64,000 nt of DNA from CADEDH01 sp050330635 (GTDB lineage: Bacteria; Actinomycetota; Acidimicrobiia; Acidimicrobiales; SZUA-35): assembly GCA_050330635.1 (NCBI GenBank), contig JBHJNQ010000033.1:1-64000 (forward strand), read 5' to 3'. Positions 58,311 to 64,000 of this stretch are shown piece after piece (position 1 is the stretch's first letter; each line of letters opens with the position of its first letter). The notes below the pieces were generated by a model, which saw only the letters and a program-made list of their open reading frames with translations, was not told the DNA's origin and searched no databases. Position numbers and translations under genes: made by a program.

Positions 58311-58347
58311 TTTGTCCCAACTATTCGGCCGAGAGAGGTGCACCCCG

Positions 58348-58584
58348 GTGCAAGGCGTTGTGAAGCTCTACGACCCGGTTACCCGTGACGGCGTCATCAT
58401 CACCGACGTCGATCTGGCGGAGTACGACCTCGCCCCCCGGGCGCTCGAAGGATCCGTGTTCCGGATGCTGCGCCCCGGCCAACGGGTCGTCTTCGATCTC
58501 GACAGCTCCAACCAGGCCACGAGCCTGCGACTGGGGTCGGAGGTTGACATGGGCACGCCCCCCTGGCTCGACCCGGACCGCTGA
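58348..58584 (+). CDS. small cold-shock-like (CspA-type) protein
   Basis: A 78-residue protein from GTG 58348, preceded by AGAGAGG. The start VQGVVKLYDPVTRDGVI resembles the cold-shock fold's first strands (MxGxVKWYD...GFI), but the aromatic RNA-binding motifs are reduced: W is replaced by L and no FVH follows. The middle LRPGQRVVFDLD matches the fold's QxVxFxV strand. It is a divergent OB-fold protein, probably single-stranded nucleic-acid binding, which is inferred. An AT-rich promoter region precedes it. Confidence 0.7.
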   Translation: MQGVVKLYDPVTRDGVIITDVDLAEYDLAPRALEGSVFRMLRPGQRVVFDLDSSNQATSLRLGSEVDMGTPPWLDPDR

Positions 58585-58656
58585 CGGACCGGCCCCGCCG
58601 GGCCGTCCGCCGGTGCCCGACCCCACCCAGAACCTCGACAACGGAGTCAACAGGCC

Positions 58657-60525
58657 ATGACTGCCATCACCGCACCGACCACCAACACCGAGCTCATGAG
58701 CTGGGTGAGTGAGTGGGCCGAGATACTCCAGCCCCACGACATCTACTGGTGCGACGGGTCCGAGGAGGAGTATCAGCGACTGGCGGACGAGCTCGTGGCC
58801 ACGGGCACCTTCACCAAGCTCGACGAGGGCGAGCTCCCCAACAGCTACCTCGCCCTGTCCGACCCGGCCGACGTGGCCCGCGTCGAGGAGCGCACCTTCA
58901 TATGCTCGGCGTCCGAGGCCGACGCTGGCCCCACCAACAACTGGCGTGACCCGACCGAGATGCGGGCCGAGATGATCGAGCTGTTCACCGGGGCCATGCG
59001 GGGTCGCACCATGTACGTGGTGCCCTTCTCCATGGGCCCCCTCGGCTCCCCCATCGCCCACATCGGGGTCCAGCTCACCGACTCCGCCTACGTGGCCGCC
59101 AGCATGCGGATCATGACCCGCATGGGCGTCGCCGCCCTCGAGGTCCTCGGTGAGGGCGACTGGGTGCCCTGCATCCATTCGGTCGGCTACCCCCTGATCG
59201 ACGGTCGGACCGAGGTGCCGTGGCCGTGCGACGGGGAGAACAAGTACATCGTCCACTTCCCCGACAGCTCCGAGATCTGGAGCTACGGTTCCGGCTACGG
59301 CGGCAACGCCCTCCTGGGCAAGAAGTGCTTCGCCCTCCGCATCGCCTCCACCATGGCCCGTGACGACGGCTGGCTGGCCGAGCACATGCTCATCATCGGT
59401 GTCACCCCGCCCAGCGGCGAGAAGCGCTACATCGCCGCCGCCTTTCCCTCGGCCTGCGGCAAGACCAACATGGCCATGATGATCCCGTCGCTTCCGGGCT
59501 GGAAGGTGGAGACCATCGGCGACGACATCGCCTGGATGAAGTTCGGCGACGACGGCCGCCTCTACGCCATCAACCCCGAGGCCGGCTTCTTCGGCGTCGC
59601 CCCCGGCACCTCCACCACGACCAACCCGAACGCCATGGCCACCCTCTGGGGCAACTGCATCTACACCAACGTGGCCAAGACCGAGAGCGGCGGCGTGTGG
59701 TGGGAGGGCATGACCGACGAGCCGCCGGCCCGACTCACCGACTGGAAGGGGCAGCCGTGGACGCCGGAGAGCGACACCCCGGCCGCCCATCCCAACGCCC
59801 GGTTCACCGCCCCCGCCGGTCAGTGCCCTTCGATCGCTCCCGAGTGGGAGGATCCCAGGGGCGTGCCGATCTCGGCCATCCTGTTCGGGGGTCGCCGGGC
59901 CACCAACGTGCCGCTCGTCACCCAGGCCCGAGACTGGGAGCACGGCGTGTTCCTCGGGTCCATCATGAGCTCCGAGAAGACGGCGGCCGCCTCCGGGGCC
60001 ACCGGCATGGTCCGGTTCGATCCCTTCGCCATGCTGCCGTTCTGCGGCTACAACATGGCCGACTACTTCGACCACTGGTTGTCGATCGGCGAGAAGGCCG
60101 ACCCCGGCAAGCTACCGGAGCTGTTCTGGGTCAACTGGTTCCGCCGCGATGACGACGGATCGTTCCTGTGGCCCGGCTTCGGCGACAACTCCCGGGTCCT
60201 CAAGTGGGTCCTCGAGCGACTCGACGGCACGGCCGACGCCACGCCGACCGCCATCGGCGACGTGCCGACACCGGATGCCATCGACATCTCCGGCCTCGAC
60301 CTCGACGAGGCGACCATGGCCCGGCTCCTCGAGGTCGACGACGCCTCGTGGAAGACGGAGGTCGACCTGATCGGCGAGCACTACCAGCAGTTCGGCGACA
60401 CCCTCCCGGACGCCCTCAGGGCCCAGCTCGCCGACCTCGAACGGCGCCTCGAGGCCCGACCTGGCTCCGTCCGTCCGGCGGGCAAAACTGCCCACCGGAC
60501 CTACCGGCGGCAGCCCGCACGCTGA
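58657..60525 (+). CDS. pckG: phosphoenolpyruvate carboxykinase (GTP)
   Basis: PEPCK interconverts oxaloacetate and PEP using GTP and feeds gluconeogenesis. The 622-residue protein has the GTP form's pattern: RTMYVVPFSMGPLGSP near residue 115, GGNALLGKKC with the catalytic Lys, the P-loop FPSACGKTNMAMM near 270, and EAGFFGVAPGTS and NWFRRD further on. It follows the cold-shock-like gene on the same strand, 73 bases away, with a weak GGAG ribosome site. The C-terminus carries a basic extension of about 20 residues. Confidence 0.95.
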   Translation: MTAITAPTTNTELMSWVSEWAEILQPHDIYWCDGSEEEYQRLADELVATGTFTKLDEGELPNSYLALSDPADVARVEERTFICSASEADAGPTNNWRDPTEMRAEMIELFTGAMRGRTMYVVPFSMGPLGSPIAHIGVQLTDSAYVAASMRIMTRMGVAALEVLGEGDWVPCIHSVGYPLIDGRTEVPWPCDGENKYIVHFPDSSEIWSYGSGYGGNALLGKKCFALRIASTMARDDGWLAEHMLIIGVTPPSGEKRYIAAAFPSACGKTNMAMMIPSLPGWKVETIGDDIAWMKFGDDGRLYAINPEAGFFGVAPGTSTTTNPNAMATLWGNCIYTNVAKTESGGVWWEGMTDEPPARLTDWKGQPWTPESDTPAAHPNARFTAPAGQCPSIAPEWEDPRGVPISAILFGGRRATNVPLVTQARDWEHGVFLGSIMSSEKTAAASGATGMVRFDPFAMLPFCGYNMADYFDHWLSIGEKADPGKLPELFWVNWFRRDDDGSFLWPGFGDNSRVLKWVLERLDGTADATPTAIGDVPTPDAIDISGLDLDEATMARLLEVDDASWKTEVDLIGEHYQQFGDTLPDALRAQLADLERRLEARPGSVRPAGKTAHRTYRRQPAR

Positions 60526-60576
60526 CGGTCGGGACCGTGCCACTAGGTTGACTCCCTTCACCACTGGAGGGCACCG

Positions 60577-61719
60577 ATGGGCACCGTGCTGATCGTGAGT
60601 CAACGCCTACGGCCCGACGGGATCGGCCGCCAGCCGGGTTACGTCTCGTTCACCGAGGCCGAGGACGTCCTCGCCGCCGCCGCCGATGCCGACATGATGA
60701 TGGTCGATCGCAACCCCGCCGGCCCGTCGTTCCGGGTCCGGCGGGTCGTGGGCCGGGGCCTGCGGTGGCTGCCCACCCACCGCACCGGGCCCCGTCTCCT
60801 GCCACCGCGCCGGCACCGGCCCGCCGCCGGCCTGCGCCACCGCTACGACGTCGCCGTGTTCGTCGGCTTCACCCTGTGGGATCTCGCCCTGCTCGAGGAG
60901 CTCGACGTCGTCCGCCGCCGGGTGGGCCGCCTCATCGTGTGGCTACCCGAATCGTGGGCGTCGGAGCTCGACGACCGCCGGCTCCGCCACGAGCCGATCA
61001 CCCTGGCCGATCGCCTCTTCATCGGGATCGAGAGCACCGCCGAACGCCTGGCCGAACTGGCCGACCGGCCCGTCCACTACCTGCCCCCGGCGGTCGACGC
61101 CAAGCGGTTCGCCGCCGCCGACGCCGGCGCCCCCCGCCCCATCGATGTCCTCGGGATCGGCCGCCGCGACGAGCGGCTCCACCGGGCCCTGCTCGGATGG
61201 GCCCGCGACACCGACCGTCTCTACGTCTACGACACCATCTCCGGCATGATGGTGCCCGACGTCGTCGGACACCGTGAGAACCTGGCCGAGACCTATCGGC
61301 GAACGAAGATCGCCCTCACCAACAGCGCCAAGTTCGACCAGCCCCAGGTCACCAGGGGCGAACGCGAGACACCGGGCCGGATGTGGGAGGGGCTGGCCGG
61401 CGGGGCCGTCATGGTCGGCAGCGTCGCCCCCGACCCCGGGATCCAGAAGCGGGCGGCGGGCGAGGTGGTCGTCGGCGACCTGCCCGACGACCTCGACGCC
61501 GCCATCCGCCGCATCGAGGAGCTGTGTGACACCGAGATGGCGGGCGTTCGGCGCCACAACATGCGCCTGGCCCTCCACCACCACGACTGGATCCACCGGT
61601 GGCGGGAGATCTTCGAGCGCAGCGGACTCGACGTGCCGGAGGGGATCAGCTCCCGGATCGACGAGCTCGACGCCCTGGCCGACGCCATGACCGGCCCGTC
61701 GACCCCGGCGGAGCGCTGA
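60577..61719 (+). CDS. glycosyltransferase-like protein
   Basis: A 380-residue cytoplasmic protein with a GT-B-like arrangement. The N-terminal half has a Rossmann-like start (GTVLIVSQRLRPDG) and a conserved VAVFVGFTLWDLALLEEL strand. The C-terminal half has VDVLGIGRRDERLHRALLGW, NLAETYRRTKIALTNSAKFD, and the ETPGRMWEGLAGGAVMVG motif typical of the CgeB-like family. The substrate is unknown. The ribosome site CTGGAGGG precedes ATG 60577. Its last 74 bases overlap the convergent EcsC gene. Confidence 0.75.
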   Translation: MGTVLIVSQRLRPDGIGRQPGYVSFTEAEDVLAAAADADMMMVDRNPAGPSFRVRRVVGRGLRWLPTHRTGPRLLPPRRHRPAAGLRHRYDVAVFVGFTLWDLALLEELDVVRRRVGRLIVWLPESWASELDDRRLRHEPITLADRLFIGIESTAERLAELADRPVHYLPPAVDAKRFAAADAGAPRPIDVLGIGRRDERLHRALLGWARDTDRLYVYDTISGMMVPDVVGHRENLAETYRRTKIALTNSAKFDQPQVTRGERETPGRMWEGLAGGAVMVGSVAPDPGIQKRAAGEVVVGDLPDDLDAAIRRIEELCDTEMAGVRRHNMRLALHHHDWIHRWREIFERSGLDVPEGISSRIDELDALADAMTGPSTPAER

Positions 61720-62524
61720 TCGTCGGGCGCTGCTCGCCCGCCTCCAGCGCGGCCGGTTCCGGCGGGGGCGGTATCGACGGCGGCGGGGGCGTGACGAACA
61801 GGTGGTAGCGGTCGAAGAACCGACGGGACTGGACGGTGAGGGCCCGGCCCAGGGCCCAGTTGGCCGAACCGCCGACCACGGCCCCGACGCCGAACGGCAT
61901 CAGCTTGCCGATGGTCAGCACGCCCCGCCTCGATCCGTAGCGGGTCACCACCCTGGCGGCCAGGGCGGTGTTGATACGACGAAGGGCGTCGACCGTGGCG
62001 GTATCGCCGCTGACGAGGCCGGCCAGCAGCGCCCCCACCCGCTCGCCGCCCACCGACGGGCGCACCCCGAGCCCCTGGGCCAGGGCGGCGAACTCGTCGG
62101 CGGCATCGTCGCCGAAGGCCAGGATCGACAGCACCCAGGCCCGCCGCTCCTCCATCGTCGCCTCGGTCCGCCCGTACACGGCCCCGATCGTCATGATGAG
62201 GTCGGTGGAGCGCAGGGCGAACCATCCGGCCTCGGCCACGAGGAGCGACACGGCGCTGGCCGTGCCCAGTCCCGGGGCGGCGGCGGCGGCCCCGGTCGCC
62301 GCCCCCAACGACGTCAGCTCCCGGTTGAACGATGCCGACACCGACCTGACGCGGTCGCGGACGGTGACGCCCTCGGCCGCCGCCGCCCGGTCGAGGGCCC
62401 GGTCCCATCGCTGCTCGACCGCCCGGTCGACTCCCCGCAACACCGCCTTGCCGGCGGCGTCGAGGAGGGGGGTCGGGAGCCGTTCGGCCGCCTTTCTCTG
62501 CAGGAATCCACGAGTGCGCGACAC
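61646..62524 (-). CDS. EcsC family protein
   Basis: The 292-residue protein shows the EcsC-family pattern of alternating glycine-rich helices, including GLGTASAVSLLVAEAGWFALRSTDLIMTIGAVYG and the GVGAVVGGSANWALGRALT region, and a Pro/Arg-rich tail. The helices are amphipathic, suggesting peripheral membrane association. The start GTG 62524 is uncertain. The final tail overlaps the convergent glycosyltransferase 3' end by 74 bases. The name comes from homologues near the EcsAB exporter in Bacillus; its activity is unknown. Confidence 0.75.
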   Translation of the reverse strand: MSRTRGFLQRKAAERLPTPLLDAAGKAVLRGVDRAVEQRWDRALDRAAAAEGVTVRDRVRSVSASFNRELTSLGAATGAAAAAPGLGTASAVSLLVAEAGWFALRSTDLIMTIGAVYGRTEATMEERRAWVLSILAFGDDAADEFAALAQGLGVRPSVGGERVGALLAGLVSGDTATVDALRRINTALAARVVTRYGSRRGVLTIGKLMPFGVGAVVGGSANWALGRALTVQSRRFFDRYHLFVTPPPPSIPPPPEPAALEAGEQRPTISAPPGSTGRSWRRPGRRARRSGS

Positions 62525-62545
62525 ACCCCCAGTGTGGCCGGCCGA

Positions 62546-62902
62546 TCACAGGAAGAGGCCGCGCACCCCCAGGCCCATGAGGAACAGGCAGCCGAACCCG
62601 TAGAGGACGAACCGCCACTGCTCGAGCTGCTGGCGGTAGCTGTAGATGATGCCGACCGAGGCCAGCGCCACGAAGCCATAGATCACGTGGAGTTGGTCGG
62701 CCTCCCGACCGTCGACCTGCATCACCAGCACCCCCAGAATGGCCTGGACCGCCACCGTGACCTGGGAGATCGCCACCACAACCCACAGGGCCCGGTGGCG
62801 GAGGGGCTCGAAACGGTGGGCGGCCAGGGCCCACACCCCGGCGACAGCATTCGATCCGACCATCACCCAGGACCACCACGAGTGCAGATCGAAGAAGCTC
62901 AC
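62546..62902 (-). CDS. small four-helix membrane protein of unknown function
   Basis: A 118-residue integral membrane protein with helices at about 10-28, 37-62, 72-88 and 96-116. The start is GTG 62902; TACCCT lies 8 bases upstream. The conserved-looking polar residues HRALW and VDGREADQLHVIYGF lie between helices. Similar small proteins occur in other actinobacteria without a known role. It lies 21 bases upstream of the EcsC gene on the same strand, so the two may be co-transcribed. Confidence 0.65.
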   Translation of the reverse strand: MSFFDLHSWWSWVMVGSNAVAGVWALAAHRFEPLRHRALWVVVAISQVTVAVQAILGVLVMQVDGREADQLHVIYGFVALASVGIIYSYRQQLEQWRFVLYGFGCLFLMGLGVRGLFL

Positions 62903-62910
62903 CGGCGCCG

Positions 62911-62916
62911 AGGGTA
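62911..62916 (-). promoter_or_regulatory. probable leaderless -10 box (TACCCT)
   Basis: TACCCT lies 8 bases before the GTG at 62902 and likely drives the membrane-protein and EcsC pair. Confidence 0.4.
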
Positions 62917-63000
62917 GCGGCGCTCCGCTGCGCCCTCCTCCGGTGCGCGCCTTCGACCGCCGTCGGTGGAGATGGATGCCGCCCGTGCCACAGTGGAGCG

Positions 63001-63336
63001 ATGCGTCACCGCCGGTATTACATCCAGTCGCTGTGGACCTCGGGCCTGTCGGTACCCGAGGTCGGAGGCGATCTCCTGGTAGCCGCCACCGACGCCAACG
63101 ACGACCTCGACTGGGAGCTCATCTACCGCTCCAGCGAGCACTGGCGGCTCCGCCAGGAGCCCTACGACCTGGAGATGGTCGGCCCCGAGGGTCGCTTCGG
63201 GGGGCCGGCCATCCTCGTGCGGTCCGACGGCCGATCGCACGTCTTCCGGGGCGTCGGCACGCTCGAGGGGTTCCACCCCGACGCCTTCGGCGCCGACCAC
63301 GGTGACGCCGGCGACACGGGCGCCGGCCGCGGCTGA
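63001..63336 (+). CDS. hypothetical protein
   Basis: A 111-residue protein that I do not recognise. It starts MRHRRYYIQSLWTSGLSVPEVG, contains mixed polar and beta-type sequence such as DLDWELIYRSSEHWRL and GGPAILVRSDG, and ends in an Asp/Gly-rich tail. It has no cysteine, signal peptide or membrane segment. GTGGAGCG just before ATG 63001 is a weak ribosome site. It converges with the DUF2087 gene, 31 bases from its stop. Confidence 0.5.
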   Translation: MRHRRYYIQSLWTSGLSVPEVGGDLLVAATDANDDLDWELIYRSSEHWRLRQEPYDLEMVGPEGRFGGPAILVRSDGRSHVFRGVGTLEGFHPDAFGADHGDAGDTGAGRG

Positions 63337-63367
63337 CGGGGCGGTCCCACCGCTGCGGTGGGGAGCC

Positions 63368-63937
63368 TCAGTCGAGTTCGACGGTGCCGCCGGCCCGCCA
63401 GTACTCGCCGCCGGCCCGGTCGAGGAGGTGCTCGTCTACCAGGTAGCGGCGAAGGGTGGCCACGTCGTCGTCGAAGCGGCGGAGCACGGCGTTGACCTGC
63501 CGCTCGCCGTAGTGGACGCCGGGGTCGAACTCCTGGGCCAGGGCGTCGAGCACGATCAGCCGCTTGGCCCGCCGGCGGGGGAGGTGGACGAGCCGACCGT
63601 CGACGAAGCAGCGGGCCAGGAGGCGTTCCCGCTCCCCTGCCGGGCCGTCGGTCCCGGGGCCCGGGGCCGGTGCGGCGGCCGCCGCCTCGGCCCGGGCCGC
63701 CGACCGGAAGGCTCCCTCCAGCACGACGTTCACACCGTCGGCCCCGACCTCGACGAGGCCGGCGGCCCGCAGTCGCTCGAGGGCATCGACCACGGCCCGT
63801 AGCTCCAGCCCGGTGGCCCTCGCCACCGCCTCGGCGTCGCCGGCGTCGAGGATCAGGGCGGCCACCACCCGGCGGCGGTCGTCCTCGGCCAGCAGACCGA
63901 CGAGCCGGCGGGCATCGAGCAGCGGTCGGGTTCCCAT
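63368..63937 (-). CDS. DUF2087 protein with N-terminal winged-helix-like domain
   Basis: The 189-residue protein has an N-terminal helix-turn-helix-like region (about 8-70) with ARATGLELRAVVDALERLRAAGLV, a linker of Ala and Pro, and the C-terminal DUF2087 domain (about 105-187) with LPRRRAKRLIVLDALAQEFD and YGERQVNAVLRRFDDDVATLRRYLVD. Such two-domain proteins are probable transcription regulators, often with ArsR-type folds. CATACT, one base off the leaderless consensus, lies 6 bases before ATG 63937. The 63 bases from 63938 to the window end hold no feature I can support. Confidence 0.8.
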   Translation of the reverse strand: MGTRPLLDARRLVGLLAEDDRRRVVAALILDAGDAEAVARATGLELRAVVDALERLRAAGLVEVGADGVNVVLEGAFRSAARAEAAAAAPAPGPGTDGPAGERERLLARCFVDGRLVHLPRRRAKRLIVLDALAQEFDPGVHYGERQVNAVLRRFDDDVATLRRYLVDEHLLDRAGGEYWRAGGTVELD

Positions 63938-64000
63938 GCCCCGAGTATGCCGGACTCCACCACCGCAACGCCGAGCCGCTCCGGTCAGGCGATGGCGCCG

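Noticed and set aside
1..64000. tRNA or rRNA genes
   Set aside because: I looked for cloverleaf arms with TTCGANNCC-type T-loops and for rRNA core motifs in the gaps. The few TTCG-containing gap sequences (for example 25058-25074) are simple hairpins.

Overview
The window is a 64-kb piece of a very GC-rich bacterial chromosome that reads as an actinobacterium. The gene order fits the Acidimicrobiia or a neighbouring deep lineage best, but this is inferred from gene content and synteny only. The evidence is the long actinobacterial housekeeping order, a WhiG/FliA-type sigma factor between dprA and rpsB, DUF2469, a SepIVA-like coiled-coil gene beside DUF177, an MrpA-MrpB fusion, GTP-dependent PEP carboxykinase, and many probable leaderless genes (a TANNNT box 6-8 bases before the start codon). 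I see no tRNA, rRNA, CRISPR array, prophage or insertion sequence.

Layout. From 1 to about 17.8 kb almost everything is on the minus strand: infB (cut by the window edge), ylxR, nusA, rimP, then ispG, rseP, dxr, cdsA, frr, pyrH, tsf, rpsB, a degenerate M23 protein, a sigma factor, dprA and the ComM-like ATPase gene. These cover translation, transcription elongation, the MEP isoprenoid pathway, phospholipid synthesis and DNA uptake. A short mixed-strand block (17.9-20.0 kb) holds a lipoprotein cytochrome c, two tiny genes, an ArsC-family gene whose catalytic cysteine codon is TGA, and an HSL-type esterase. From 20.0 to 26.3 kb the minus-strand order resumes with yraN, DUF2469, rplS, trmD, rimM, khpA, rpsP, ffh and ftsY.

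An accessory block (26.4-37.4 kb) separates ftsY from smc. It holds an HtrA protease, a two-component system, a MoxR/DUF58/VWA operon, an MFS carrier, an alpha/beta hydrolase and a neurotransmitter-symporter-family carrier. The conserved order returns with smc, a lipoprotein gene, a mutM-like gene, rnc, acpP, plsX, rpmF, DUF177, the sepIVA-like gene, coaD and rsmD (37.4-47.9 kb). A complete six-gene Mrp sodium/proton antiporter operon follows (48.1-53.9 kb), then a decayed CPA2 antiporter gene, recG, a small cold-shock-like gene, pckG, a glycosyltransferase, an EcsC protein and three small genes.

The most notable observations are these. (1) The ArsC-like gene has an in-frame TGA exactly at catalytic position 12, followed by a hairpin that fits the bacterial SECIS model, so it is a probable selenoprotein. 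(2) Five DnaA-box-like 9-mers are spaced exactly 12 bp apart inside an unusual in-frame insertion of a histidine kinase gene. (3) The mutM-slot glycosylase lacks the catalytic proline and most zinc cysteines. (4) A double-hairpin repeat family lies between genes, and at ftsY paired hairpins sit inside a duplication of the gene's 3' end. (5) rsmD and a zinc-ribbon gene diverge from a 22-bp gap whose 10-bp palindrome supplies a -10 box on both strands.
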